From Telopea speciosissima (Eukaryota; Streptophyta; Magnoliopsida; Proteales; Proteaceae), in contig NC_057923.1 in NCBI RefSeq assembly GCF_018873765.1, positions 23,345,913-23,409,912 of the forward strand: a DNA stretch of 64,000 nucleotides, read 5' to 3'. Below the pieces are notes generated by a model. The model saw only the letters and a program-made list of their open reading frames with translations, did not search any database and had not been told where the DNA came from. The position numbers were made by a program, and so were the translations under genes. Shown here piece by piece: positions 1-11,704 of the stretch (the stretch's first letter is position 1; the number at the start of each line of letters is the position of its first letter).

Positions 1-971
1 CATGGGATGGCATCTATTTTGGTTGAAGGGAGAGAGTCCACGCAGAGAAATAATTGGAAGGTGCAAAAGGGGCTTATGGGAAGTTCTCTTGGAGATAAAT
101 CCTTACCTTTTCAAGTGGAATTAAATCAGGAAATGGGTTCCAACGATAGGATTTTCACTCAAATTGGGGGAGAGAATCGTGTTCATGAGGGCAGTATTGA
201 AATTATGCTTCCAATTCAGGATTTGGAATCTAACCATTTGATGAAAGTTGGAAACCCGGTGAATAAAGGATCGGGTATGGAATCGGACCATTCAGGGTCT
301 GAAGCGTCAGATGATGATGAATCGAATGTGCATAAATCCCACTTTCGAGATGGGACTATCAATTTAAATATGTCTAATTTGGTGGAATCAGTTCAAAGAT
401 CAGATTCTCGTGGGTTGGGTTATGACCAATCGGATCAAGAGGAGGTGCAAGGCGGGTGGACTCAAGTGTTGGGTCGAAAAATCGTGATGGACGTAGGAAT
501 GCTATTCGAGGTGGTTGTGTGGGTTCCCATGTGGCAACTCCAGTTATTGGTAGAACTCGAAGTCAAAGGAATGCAAATCTTGGTGCTAAGGCGGTGGGCG
601 CGGTGGTGGTCGCGACGGTAGAAAAACAACAGGTTGAAAAGAAGTTAGGAGTGGGGTTGCAAAATATTCCATCTCCCTCTTCGCCAGAGGAGGAGGCTCT
701 TTTGGTCCGTGTTGCTCTTGATCGGCCTGGTTTTTATTCTGAGAGCCCCCGACGATCGAATAGGATAAGGACCCTCTCGGTGCGCCTCACAGATCCCCCA
801 TAGCTTTATTTTATTTTTTTGGGTGAGTGAGTGGCTTGTTGCCCTCGCCAATATGTTTTAGGACTAAGTCCTCTTTTTTAGTTTTAGCTTTCTTTGCCTT
901 TGGTCTGTCTTTAGGCTTGTTTGCCTCCTTTTAATTTTCAATAAATTTTTATTAGAAAAAAAAAAAAAAAA
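1..971 (+). mobile_element. LINE (L1-type) ORF1 remnant with 3' tail and poly(A)
   Basis: An open frame from about 7 to 621 is polar and acidic, with a Gly-Gly-Trp-Thr-Gln motif near 460. It is continued in another frame (456-803) by a basic, Arg/Ser-rich C-terminus, so a frameshift lies near 470-600. The stop is followed by a T-rich 3' UTR, an AATAAA at about 940 and 16 A residues at 956-971. Plant L1 ORF1 proteins end in such low-complexity basic tails, and a poly(A) run directly in DNA marks a retroposed 3' end. No endonuclease or reverse transcriptase lies between ORF1 and the tail, so ORF2 is missing. The 5' end is outside the window. The LINE assignment is inferred from architecture, not from a catalytic motif. 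Confidence 0.5.
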
Positions 972-1709
972 GGCCTTCTACAAGTCATGACATTAGCGGG
1001 CTTCAAGGCTACTATTACGATACTTAGGGGCTTACTAGACCAGCAGGTGGGCTTGGACGATGCTACTCTAGTAGTGGATGGCCTGACAAGTGGAGATGGA
1101 GAGATAGGGATAAGGAAAACCATTGTGGCAATCTAGGCCACATCAGCTTACAGAGTCACCACCATCTGATGTCTAAGAGAAAAGTGCAGAAGCCAGAAAC
1201 CCGTTGTGTGAGAGTTTCAGTGTGTTGCAAACACTTAACGACAACAACTTGTGAATAAGGATAGACCCAGAGGTGCAGTTGTGTTGTACAGTCAATGGCA
1301 GGGGGACACAGTCCTAAGGAGGTAAGTCTGAACCCTTTTCAGTGTAGTATGTTCTTTAATGTGAAAGATAGCTAATAACAATATTTAGACCAAAGAACTC
1401 CTTAAAGGGTTTTTGTTGGTCTGATGTCTGTTTACATCTAAGAGATGCTAAACTTGTTTTTGTTAACGCAAACACCAAGAAACACGAATAAAACAAAACA
1501 CAGCAAAGATGACACAGAGATTTAATGTGGTTCACACACCATGTGCTACATCCACGGCCGAAGCTTAAGATGATTGATCATGTAATGGAAGAAAAGTATA
1601 GTGGAGATCTCTCAAGAACACCAAAAGTAATGGCAAGAACCCTCCTCGGAAAAACCTTAACTCAAAAATCCCCAAATTTCACTTCTTTCACTTGCTTATG
1701 CAACAAAAT
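972..1709. other. Repeat-derived intergenic DNA, copia-LTR-like segment
   Basis: No intact gene is seen. A short coding-like stretch at about 985-1130 ends in a stop and is not recognised. At about 1465-1560 a run of AAACACGAATAAAACAAAAC followed by a phrase of the form TTTAATGTGGTTCAC...CTACATCCACGG resembles the phrase at 38290-38335, which lies in a copia LTR. This stretch is probably an old LTR fragment. Confidence 0.35.
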
Positions 1710-1717
1710 GATAAAAC

Positions 1718-1975
1718 TAGGGATGTAAATGCATAGCCGAAATCCGTTTCCGTATCCGTGTCCATATCCGTTTAGCACTATCCGAATCCGTCCGAAAGCT
1801 AAACGGATGCGGATACGGATAGGCTATAGCTATCCGAAAAGCTATATTTACATGTAAACTGATAAAATATCCAATCCGTATCCGTTTAGCACTATCTGAA
1901 TCCGTCCGAAAGCTAATTGGATGCGGATGCGGATACAGCACCATCCGAGCCGAATCCGATCCGTTTACATCCCTA
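1718..1975. mobile_element. hAT-type MITE with perfect 8-bp target duplication
   Basis: This 258-bp element starts TAGGGATGTAAA and ends TTTACATCCCTA, a perfect terminal inverted repeat. It is flanked on both sides by GATAAAAC (1710-1717 and 1976-1983), an exact 8-bp target site duplication. The interior is built of alternating CGGAT/ATCCG motifs and can fold back on itself. An 8-bp duplication with TAGGG termini is the hAT superfamily signature. No transposase is encoded, so it is non-autonomous. Confidence 0.9.
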
Positions 1976-2124
1976 GATAAAACATATAAATACTCCTCCA
2001 AGTCGGGTCGATCCATCGGCCCAAGACCTTCGCTACCATCACAGTCCTCACAAAATCTTCCTTTTGGGTCGCCACCAAAAATGTCAGGGCAAATCAAACA
2101 GTAGATTTTGAAAAGTACTGTTCG

Positions 2125-2433
2125 ATGGAGGATTTTCTGTCTCTGAAGAACAGTTTGGAGCAGTTCAAGGAGAATATCTGCTGTCGATTGACCAATATGA
2201 CCGCGTCATCTTCATCAAATGAAATGGGTAATATTTTTGAAGATCTTCCCAATAGCTGCAGCACATTACCGGAGCTGTCTTCTTCCTCACCTCCATACCA
2301 AGAAATGGATGATATCTTCGAAGCCTTTCCCGAAGTCGGGAAGAATATCTACAGCCAACATGATCTATCTTCCTCATTTTCAGACCATGATTTAAGTGAT
2401 TTCTTCGCTGATCTTCTTGATTTCTGTGTTTGA
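2125..2433 (+). CDS. Small acidic Ser/Asp-rich ORF, unknown
   Basis: A 102-codon ORF starting at ATG 2125. The product is rich in Ser, Asp, Glu and Phe and contains two similar phrases (GNIFEDLPNSCSTLPELSSS and DDIFEAFPEVG), which suggests an internal duplication. No known domain, signal peptide or membrane segment is seen. It lies 140 bp after a hAT MITE, and a T-rich stretch with a short A run at about 2738 follows it. That tail could mean a retroposed fragment. It could be a real short gene, a gene fragment or a chance ORF; I do not recognise it. Confidence 0.25.
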   Translation: MEDFLSLKNSLEQFKENICCRLTNMTASSSSNEMGNIFEDLPNSCSTLPELSSSSPPYQEMDDIFEAFPEVGKNIYSQHDLSSSFSDHDLSDFFADLLDFCV

Positions 2434-3690
2434 TTTGATTCTTTTTGTAACTGATTCTTGTGATATTCTTGCATCCCCTACCCCAAAACAATTCTTGGTA
2501 ATTTTCTAATTACCTTTTTTTGGGTGTCAAAAAACTTTATCCTTTTAAGAAAATTAATTGCTTGGGGTAGACTTAGATATAGATTTTTTTGTTTTGGGGA
2601 CTAAGGGATTTCCATTGATGTCCATGCTGAAGGTGGGTCTTTTTTGCCTTTTTATTTGTATCAGGCAGAGTATGCCCTCCTTTCCTCTGTAATTTTTTTT
2701 TTCTTTTTTACTTTAATATAAGCTGACCTTTTACCTAAAAAAAAATTTAACACTTAAGAAAAGTTTGTTATTATTTTAGTCTATTCTGAAATCCAATTTT
2801 TTTTTTAACCGTTCACATCACGGATAGACACAGATAATGTAAAACAGTTTTTGAAATAAATGAGATGTTTTTTCTTTTGTCATTCGGATATTTATTATCA
2901 GAACCTATTATTTTATCATATGTTCATTTGCTTACTAACTAGTGATGGAAAGGACTTGGACCCTTTATATCAGAATTAAATCGCCAAAATTTAAGATCTA
3001 GCTAATCTCTGCCAATTTAATCATATTTTAGTTTTCCCCACCTTTGAGTATGATGCTCACTTGCAAGGGACTTGTCCTAAGTTTCAGTAGTAGATATTAT
3101 TTGAAAATAATGAATCTTTTATTGTTAAGGGGAGAAACATTATGAGACCTACTTAAAATTTTCAAGAGTTCTCATTTCAATGAGGCAAAACAGAACATGG
3201 CAATAGGAATGCCGTTTCCCTTCATGTTTGACCATTCGATACAACATCATTTACATATATCTTTTTTAAACCCATTGATGATATGCTTGAGAAGAAATGG
3301 CAGTAAATTGCTGACCAAATTAGTGTTTCTGGGATGTTTCCTATGAAATTATATACTTTCCCTGTACGTTCCTATATATTTGATTATGGAAATGAAATGG
3401 TTTAGTCGTGTAAATATTGTGGGACAAAATTCCAGCACCTGGAAGTAGATCAACACGCCTTGTATTTTTTGCTGCGTGGAAGGGTGATTTGGAAATTCTG
3501 CCTGTTGGATCTTTAGGAATGTGGATTGACCATATGTCAAATTTTAATCCGAGATTCAACATCCTCTCATATGTAGGCATACCCTCCTATGTATGTCCCT
3601 TCAGAAACTTTCAGAGTAGAGGTCCTTGCAGTCCATCTATACACAAAATTGGTGGCATGCTATTCCACTTACAGGTGCGGGTGTGCCAAG
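2434..3690. other. Intergenic, AT-rich; LINE-like 3' tail near 2690-2750
   Basis: At about 2690-2747 a poly-pyrimidine run, TTAATATAAGCTGACC and a short A run look like the end of a plant LINE/SINE transcript. From 2760 to 3690 the DNA is AT-rich. I see no exon that I can support until the SUVH-like pseudogene begins. Confidence 0.3.
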
Positions 3691-5120
3691 CCCCTGCTCC
3701 AAATTCAAATAAAGCTCAAGGAAACACTAAGAAGCCAATATATCTACAGGCTTCAAATGTTCTCAAGAAGAAAAACAAATGGGTTAACACAGAGAAATTC
3801 ATAGGGTCCTGTCACTGGGGTCCAAGTTGGTGATGAATTTCATTATAGGGTTGAGCTTGCCATTGTTGGAATTCATAGACCATTGCAGAGTGGTATACAA
3901 TACATGAAGAAAGATGGAAAACATCTGGCCACTAGTGTTGTAGCCTCCGGTGGTTACTCTGATGACATCGACAATTCTGATGTATTGATTTATTCTGGTC
4001 AAGGAGGAAGGCCAATGGGTGGGAAGAAGCCAAAGCAAGCTAAAGATCAAGAGCTTACATGAGGAAACCTTGCACTGAAGAACAGTATTGATGAAGGAAC
4101 TGTTTTTGTGAGGGTTACCCGTGGATTTAAGGATACAAGTAGCTCTGGTTATGCGAATTCAAAGGGTAAGATAACTAACTATGACATACATCTGTGATGG
4201 ACTTTATACAGTGGAGGATTATTGGCCAGAATTAAGCTGTTATGGTACTTCTGTCTTTAAATTTAAGTTGAGAAGAATTCCTGGCCAGCCAGAGCTTGCT
4301 TGGAAAGAGTTGAAGAAGTCAAGAAAATCCAAAGTTAGAGAGGGTCTCTGTGTAGAAGATATTTCTCAAGGGAAAGAGAAGAAGCTGATCATTGGAGCTG
4401 TGAACACCATTGATGATGAGAAACCTCAGCCATTCACTTACATGGATAAAATGATATATCTTGACTGGTACAATCCTATTTCTCCCAAGGGATGTGATTG
4501 CACCAATGGTTGTTTGGATTCCTAGATATGTTCCCGTTCGGCCAAGAATGGAAGGGAGATCCCATTCAACCACAATGGGGGCATTGAAGAAGCGAGAAGC
4601 CTCTTGTTTATGAGTGTGGTCCTTCTTGCAGGTGCCCTACTTCTTGCTATAATAGAGTCAGCCCACATGGAATCAAATTTCAGCTGGAGATTTTCAAGAC
4701 TGAATCGAGGGGCTGGGGTGTCAGATCCTTGGCATCTATCCCATCTGAAAGTTTTGTATGTGAGTATATAGGGGAACTGCTTCAAGATCAGGAGGCTGAG
4801 AAAAGAATTGGTAAAGATGAGTATCTATTTGATATTGGAAATAACAATAATGATCATACTCTATGGGAGGGACTCTCGAAAGTAATACCAGATCACCTGC
4901 AACCAATTTGTCCTTGTGAAGTTGTCGTAGATGTCTCGGGCTACACCATCAATGCAGCAGCTCAGGGTGGGAGTGTTGGAAGATTCATCAACCATAGTTG
5001 TTCTCCAAACCTTTATGCACAAAATGTTCTTTACGATCATGATGACTAAGAGAATCCCCCACATAATGTTCTTTGCTGCTGAAAACATTCCTCCCTTGCA
5101 GCAGCTAACTTATCACTACA

Positions 5121-5333
5121 TGTTGAATAATGTAAACCAGAATACTGTGGGGGTATTCTGGTCTTTTAGGTCTATTTATTTTATGTTTTAAGTTGTTTTA
5201 CTTCCTGCCTAGTTATGTCGACTATGGCAGGGGTATTTTTGTCCTTTTTCATTATTTACCTTCATATATATAAAGGGTTTGACTGATCACTATTGATCAT
5301 TCAAGCATTCTCAGCATTCTGGTTTTGTTAACA
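5121..5333 (+). repeat. 5' LTR of the Ale-like copia
   Basis: 213 bp, TGTTGAATAATG...TTTTGTTAACA. A TATA-like TATATATAAA lies near 5266. The paired copy is at 10302-10514. Confidence 0.95.
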
Positions 5334-5346
5334 TGGTATCAGAGCC
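5334..5346 (+). promoter_or_regulatory. Primer binding site (initiator tRNA-Met)
   Basis: TGGTATCAGAGCC directly abuts the 5' LTR. It is the usual plant copia primer site, complementary to the 3' end of initiator tRNA-Met. Confidence 0.93.
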
Positions 5347-5989
5347 ATCCTCTCTGATCTAGGTTATTTCAAAACCTCCACCCCCCCCCCATTCTTCTTC
5401 TTCTCTTTCCACTTCTCTATCAATCTCTTCTCTCTCCTTCTTTTTTTCTCCCTTGGTTCCTTCCATTCTTCAAGGGCAGCACTGCTGAGGTGATCCTATA
5501 ATGGTTTAAGTGCTGCCCTCCATCACACCTCATCTCTTTATGCCCTAATTGATTCACGATTGTCTTTTCTCTCTCTGCGATTTGACTGCCAGCTTTTTTG
5601 AAGATCGACATCGGTGCTATGGAAAGTTGATTCTTCACCTTTAAGCTCCACCGCAGCCTCGGACAACGGCTATTACATCTACAATTTTCGAAAGAAGACT
5701 CCAAGATCCAGCCCCTCTTTTCCCTTTATCGATCTCAACGCCAGGGTTTTTCAAAACCCGACACTTTATCGATCTTGGCTTTCGGGCTGTCGATTGGAAA
5801 GATTTCTTAGGGGTTTATTCCCTTGGTTTATCCTGCACTCGACCTCTATTTCAGCCCTACTACTGCTGTGTTTTTGAAGATCGATTTTTACAAGATTCAA
5901 GGATCGATTTTCTTCCTGGCTGCACTGGGTGACTCGAGATTACTTCACTACTGGAGGAGATCAAAATAGGACTGAATTTCTTCCCTATC

Positions 5990-6985
5990 TTGCTTGCAAT
6001 TAAACTTGATGGCACAAACTACTTAATCTGGGCCAGATCATTATCCCTGATCGTGGCTGGTAGGGGACTCACTGGCCATCTCACTGGTACTACCACTCAA
6101 CCAACTGAAGCAGGGGCTGCTCATAATAAGTTGTCTGCCAATGATGCAATGGTGATGTCTTTTATTACAAACTCCATGACCACCGACATCTCTAGTCAAG
6201 ATATTCTCCTTGACATCGCTACTCGATATGGACATGTCAAAGGCACTTATGGTCGGTCAGGGGGTGGTGCCCAAGTTTATGAGATCCGGAAAACTCTCCA
6301 AAATACTACTCAGAAGGAGATGACTGTTACCAAGTACTATGTTGCCCTGAAGTGTTTATGGCAGCAATTGGATCACTATGCTCGATTTCAGCCTACCACT
6401 GCTGCTGACATCACTGCCTACCACACCTATGTTGATCAGTTTCGGGTGTATAACTTTCTGGTTGGACTCAATGATGATTATGATCCTATTCGGGTGCAGG
6501 TCCTTGGTCGGGTTCCTTTTCCTACTTTGGAGGAAACTTTTTCCTATGTACACAGTGAAGAGACAAGGAGGGCTGCTATGATGATTACTCCTAAGGATGA
6601 AAGATCAGCATTACAGACTGCCACTACTGACACTTCGGCTGATATTGTTGCTACTACTGCCACTACTAAGGAGCCTGTGAAGTGTGAACATTGCCACAAA
6701 CCCTATCACACTAAGGCTCAGTGTTGGAAACTTCATGGGAAGCCTGCTGATTTTGAGAGTAAACGGGGTCATACCAAGCCTAAAAACAAAGCCAATCACA
6801 CTGAAAGTGTAGCTCCAGCTCCCACTACTGACATCGGTTTCTCCCAGGAAGAACTTCAAGCTCTCCGGCACCTGTTAAATACATCTGCTGCCTCCACTAC
6901 ATCTGCTGCCAATTCAGGTTCCTTCTTTGCCTGTACAGGTATTTCCTTTGCTGGTCATTGTGCATCAGTAGTTTCCACTCCTTAG
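5990..6985 (+). pseudogene. copia gag (capsid + zinc knuckle)
   Basis: The frame carries the gag N-terminus KLDGTNYLIWARSL, then a UBN2/retrotran_gag-like helical region and a CCHC knuckle, CEHCHKPYHTKAQC (C-x2-C-x4-H-x4-C), at about 6690-6732. It is closed by TAG at 6983-6985, just before the protease motif. In functional elements gag and pol are one polyprotein, so this TAG is a disabling mutation. No convincing ATG precedes KLDGTN; the first 650 bp after the LTR act as leader. Confidence 0.85.
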
Positions 6986-9900
6986 ATAATTGATTCCGGA
7001 GCTACTGATCACATGACAGGTTCCTCCAGTCTTTTTACCACATATGTTCCTGTTTCTGGTAAGGACCAAGTTAAAATTGCTTATGGGTCCCTCTCCTCCA
7101 TATCTGGGAAAGGATCCATTGGTTGTTCTCCTTCCTTGACATTAACTTCAGTTTTGCATATTCCTAAGTTTACCACTAACCTTCTCTCCATTAGCAGTAT
7201 CACCAAATCTTTAAACTGTAAAGTGACCTTCTTTCCTACTCATTGTGTTTTTCAGGAACTGGACTCGGGGAAGACGATTGGATCGGGTAAAGTGCATGGC
7301 GGATTGTACCTGCTTGATGGAGATCCTGCACCTACTCAGGTTTTACCTTCTAGGCTTTGTTCACCAGGATCCTTTTCCTCTGAATTACACATATGACACT
7401 CTAGACTAGGACATCCCCCTTTAGGTACCCTATCTACTTTATTTCCAGCATTAAGTACTACTTGTAATAAAGGAGATTTCTTTTGTGAGCCTTGTGTCTT
7501 GGCCAAACAGACATGTTCAAATTATCAAGTTTCTAATAAAAGATCTTCTTCTTTATTTCATGTTGTTCATTCTGATGTGTGGGGTCCTAGTAGAAAAGTG
7601 TCTATTTCGGGTCATCGGTGGTATGTTACCTTTATTGATTGCTACTCTAGGTTCACTTGGGTCTACCTTATGCACACCAAAAGTGAAGTTTTCTCGTGCT
7701 TTCAGCACTTCCACCAGCTGGTTAGGACTCAATATAATGCCACTGTTCAGATCTTATAGAGTGATAATGGGTGAGAATATTTGGAAGGTCAGTTCCAACA
7801 ATACTTGGCTGCCCATGGTATCCTCCATCAGACCAGCTGTGTTGATACTCCAGCCCAAAATGGTGTGGCTGAGAGGAAGAACCGCCACCTCTTGGAGGTT
7901 GCTCGGGCCCTTTTGTTCGCCCGTCATGTCCCTTCCACTTATTGGGGAGATGCTGTCCTTACTGCAGCCTATTTGATTAATAGGCTGCCCAGTCGGGTCC
8001 TTAATTCCAGACCCCTTGCTGAGTTGTTTCTTGGCTCTTCCTCCTTTGTTGTTTCCCCTAAGAATTTTGGCTGCGTTTGCTATGCCCGGGATACAAAGTC
8101 CCCTGGCAAACTTGACCCATGTAGCCTTCGATGCATTTTCTTAGGGTACTCTGCTACTCAGAAGGGGTACAAGTGCTATCACCCTCCATCCCGCAGGACT
8201 TTTGTCAGCATGGATGTTGTGTTTCATGAGAGTATATCCTACTATGTGTCCCCACCTCTTCAGGGGGAGAGTGTTAGTGAAGATGTGTTGACTATGGACT
8301 CTCCTCCTCCTCTCTAGTATGTTTATAATGAGTCTGAACCTATGCAACCTACTTCTCTTCCTCCTCCTCAGCCCACTCCTTGTCCTCCCCCTAAGTCAGG
8401 GGGAGAGGTTCCTATGCAAGGGGAGACAACCTCCATTCAGGGGGAGCAAACTACTCCAACCCAGACTCCTGTCCAGAGAACCATTAGTGAATTTCAGAGG
8501 CGGATTGATGCAAGTAATACAAAGACCTATGCAAGGAAACATAAGCAGGTTCAATCAACTGTTGCTCCCGTGCCCATCCAATTACCGAACCTGGATCCAG
8601 AACCTGCCTCTCTACCTGGTAATGTTCCTTCTCTTGAGTTACCTATTGCCCTTCGCAAAGGTGTCAGGTCTTGTACTCAGCATCCCATATCTCATGTTGT
8701 TTCATATGACTCCCTTTCCCCATCATTTCGTGATTTTATTTCTTCCCTTTCTTCTGTCCATGTCCCTAACAATTGGCAGGAAGCTCTATTAGATGGAAAG
8801 TGGAAGGCAGCCATGATGGAAGAAATGGAGGCTTTAAAGAAAAAGGACACATGGGAGCTTATGGTCCTTCTACCTAGGAAGAAAACCATTGGATGTAAAT
8901 GCGTGTTTGTGGTTAAACAGAAGGTGGATGGCACTGTGGATAGGTATAAGGCACGACTAGTGGCCAAGGGCTTTACTCAGACATACGACATTGATTATCA
9001 GGAGACCTTTGCACCTGTTGCAAAGTTGAATACAGTTCGTGTGTTGTTATCACGTGCAGTCAACCTTGGTTGGGATCTGCAGCAGCCAGATGTCAAAAAT
9101 GCCTTCCTAAATGGAGCATTGGAGGAAAAAGTATATATGGACATCCCACCAGGGTTATCTTGTGATAGAAATAAAGGAAAAGTGTGCAAGCTGAAGCGGG
9201 CACTGTATGGGCTGAAACAGTCACCCAGGGCGTGGTTTGGTCGATTCTATAAGGCCATGATTTCTGTGGGCTATAAGCAGAGTAATGCTGATCACACTCT
9301 CTTTATCAAGAGAGTTGGTGAAAAACCTACTGTTCTTATAGTCTATGTTGATGACATAATGGTTACGGGTAATGATGGTGATGAGATCAGACGGTTGAAG
9401 ACCTTTCTTGGCCAAGAATTTGAGATTAAGGATCTAGGGAAACTGAGGTATTTTCTTGGGATTGAAGTGGCCGGATCTTCGAAGGGAATATTTCTCTCCC
9501 AAAGGAAGTATGTCCTAGACTTGTTGGCTGAAACTGGTTTGCTAGGCTGCCACCCTTCAGATACTCCTATGGATCCCACGGTTTGACTCTGGGAAAAAGA
9601 GGGTGAGCCTATTGATAAAAGCCGGTACCAAAGACTTGTAGGGAAGCTGATTTACCTTTCACACACTCGTCCAGACATTGCTGTTGCTGTGAGTACTGTA
9701 AGTCAGTTTATGCATGATCCCTACACCTCTCATATGGAGGCTGTGCTTCGCATTCTTCACTATTTGAAGTCAGCCCCCGGAAAAGGCATTCTTTTGTCTT
9801 CACATGGTCACCTACGGATAGAAGCATACACCGATGCTGATTGGGCTGGTTGAGCAGATCGAAAATCTATTTCTGGGTATTGCTCCTTTGTAGGTGGAAA

Positions 9901-10294
9901 TCTTATCACCTGGCGTAGCAAGAAGCAAAATGTAGTTGCTCGTTCTAGTGCTGAGGCTGAGTTTCGAGCTATGGCACAAGGGATTTGTGAGTTATTTTAG
10001 CTTAAAGGGCTGCTACAAGACCTGGGTATTCCTATTCGACTTCCTATGCTACTATACTGTGATAACAAGGTGGCAATCAGCATAGCACACAACCCGGTAC
10101 AGCATGACCGTACCAAGCATGTTGAAGTGGATAGGCATTTTATCAAGGAGAAGTTAGAAGATGGGCAGATTTGTATTCCCTTTGTGACTTTGTCTGATCA
10201 ACTTGCTGACATCTTTACCAAGGGCCTGCCTGGAAAGACTTTTCATCCTAATCTAGTCAAGTTGGGCATGATCGACAACTTTGCTCCAACTTGA
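6986..10294 (+). pseudogene. copia pol: protease, integrase, RT, RNase H (with stops)
   Basis: After the TAG the frame reads IDSGATDHMTG (aspartic protease, 6988-7020). The integrase zinc region (about 7390-7500) is damaged by stops. The integrase core follows with its three acidic residues in HSDVWGP (about 7569), SDNG (about 7761, right after a TAG) and NGVAERKNRHL (about 7858). RT motifs are KARLVAKGFTQ (about 8949) and YVDDIMVTGND (about 9343). The RNase H end reads TKHVEVDRHFI and ADIFTKGLP, finishing in TGA at 10292. Stops occur near 7394, 7757, 8317, 9584, 9853 and 9998. The element is structurally complete but not autonomous. Confidence 0.92.
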
Positions 10295-10301
10295 GGGGGA
10301 G
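10290..10301 (+). promoter_or_regulatory. Polypurine tract of the copia
   Basis: CTTGAGGGGGAG immediately precedes the 3' LTR. It is the expected start site for plus-strand DNA synthesis. Confidence 0.85.
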
Positions 10302-10514
10302 TGTTGAATAATGTAAACCAGAATACCGTGGGGGTATTCTGGTCTTTTGGGTCTATTTATTTTATGTTTTAAGCTGTTTTACTTACTGCCTAGTTATGCC
10401 GACTATGGCAGGGGTATTTTTATCCTTTATCATTATTTACCTTCATATATATAAAGGGCTTGACTGATCACTATTGATCATTCAAGTATTCTCAGCATTC
10501 TGGTTTTGTTAACA
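10302..10514 (+). repeat. 3' LTR of the Ale-like copia
   Basis: 213 bp with the same ends as the 5' copy. About 9 substitutions from it by eye (7 transitions, 2 transversions). Confidence 0.95.
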
Positions 10515-10614
10515 CTACAATTATAAGATAGGTCAAGTTTATGATGCTGAAGGAAATGTGAAGGAGAAGAGATGTTACTGTGGCTCTGCTGAGTACAGTG
10601 GGAGGCTTTATTGA

Positions 10615-11700
10615 GCATTTTGCATCCTAGTCTTTCTTCCAGTGTGTAAGTTTTTTAAATGTATCTATTACTTGGTTGTAAATAATGTCATGCATTTAAA
10701 ATTTTACCCCCTGAATTCTGCTTCTTAGAAATATAATACTCTAGGCTATGTTTTGTTGTCAGGGGAATGCAAATATTTTGAAGTAAAGTGAAATTTATTT
10801 TTCAGGGGAAATTTTTTTAAGTGTTTGTTTCAAGGAAATACATTTTACATGGGTTATAAATTTCCCTTGTAAATTGGTATTGTAGTTTTTATTCCTGACC
10901 AAAATCGGAAGTAAATTTAAAATCCGAGCTCAACTTTGGGATGTGTTTTTTCTCGAGTGAAATATTTGAAATATCAAAACCTCATGGCTCTGTTTCTTTC
11001 TTTTACTTTTTCTTCTTTTTTCATGTTCCTTTACTTAAGGTTTCCTGTTTCTCTGCTCAATAGAGAGGAGAGAGGAGTATATCAAAATCTCTTTCTCTTT
11101 AGGAGAAGAATCTCTATGAAGAGTTTCTCCTCAAGTATGTATAGGACATATGCATTAGAAATGCAGTTTCTCTTCTTCCTCCTATTATCCTATTCCATGG
11201 AAATGCATATTATTCCATACCATTGGATGCTAGGCTTCTGTCTCCTCTAGTTTTTGTTGGTAAAATAAATGTATATGCACATGACATTCTATTTTTTTTT
11301 TTTGGATTGCATTCATCTGGTCAGTTTGACATTTAGCCCGGGAAAATCTTGTGCTTTGGAATACCATAGAAAGAGTCCAAACGTGTACTTGGGTTCAGTA
11401 GAAGCTTTTGACAGGGGAGACCCATTATGTACAGGGCATTGAAGTAAGATGTGCTCCATTAATTTGGCATTTCCCATTCAAAGCAGGCACATATTAGGAA
11501 GAAACATAATACCCATTATGAGCTGATCCACAAAAAAAGGCAATGAAGTATAACAAAAAGAATTATATCTAGTGACATGTAAGCTTTACTTGTTCATAAG
11601 ATTTGGGATCTATCCAAGCTGTGAATATGTGACATGTAAGACAAAAGATATTTGGTACACCTAGGAAACCCCTTTTAAGTAGCCGCCTAGAAAACCAATC
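10615..11700. other. Intergenic, no gene recognised
   Basis: This is sequence downstream of the SUVH pseudogene. A 104-codon ORF at 10936-11250 has a Phe-rich, low-complexity product and no domain, so I do not call it a gene. A T10 run at about 11291 and AT-rich DNA follow. Confidence 0.4.
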
Positions 11701-11704
11701 TAGA

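Larger units (their letters stand above)
5121..10514 (+). mobile_element. Complete Ty1/copia retrotransposon, Ale/Retrofit-like
   Basis: A 5394-bp element with 213-bp LTRs (5121-5333 and 10302-10514) beginning TGTTGA and ending TTAACA, flanked by CTACA (5116-5120 and 10515-10519). The order gag, protease, integrase, RT, RNase H is that of Ty1/copia. The short LTRs and the RT motif YVDDIMVTGND suggest the Ale lineage (inference). By eye the two LTRs differ at about 9 of 213 positions, mostly transitions, so the insertion is moderately young. It sits inside the SET domain codons of the SUVH pseudogene, in the same orientation. Confidence 0.96.
3690..10614 (+). pseudogene. SUVH-type histone H3K9 methyltransferase pseudogene, split by a copia element
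   Basis: Coding similarity runs 3690-5120 and resumes at 10515-10614 after a retrotransposon. In order: the lead-in to the SRA/YDG domain (KKNKWVNTEKFIG at about 3775), the SRA domain (VGDEFHYRVELAIVGIHRP at about 3828-3885, then LIYSGQGG near 3990), the pre-SET Cys cluster (CDCTNGC at about 4494; ECGPSCRCPTSCYN near 4612), SET (RGWGVRSL, YLFDIG, and RFINHSCSPNLYAQNVLY at about 4981-5034), and a post-SET end CYCGSAEYSGRLY then TGA at 10612. SUVH5/6-class enzymes read methylated DNA through SRA and methylate H3K9 in chromatin. Breaks: a frameshift near 3808, TGA at 4060, a frameshift near 4190, TAG near 4523, a frameshift near 4605 and one near 5045. The third post-SET Cys is Tyr (TAC). The NHSC motif survives. 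The damage is too extensive for function. Confidence 0.88.

Noticed and set aside
10936..11250. 104-codon ORF after the SUVH pseudogene
   Set aside because: Phe/Leu-rich low-complexity product, no domain, AT-rich setting.
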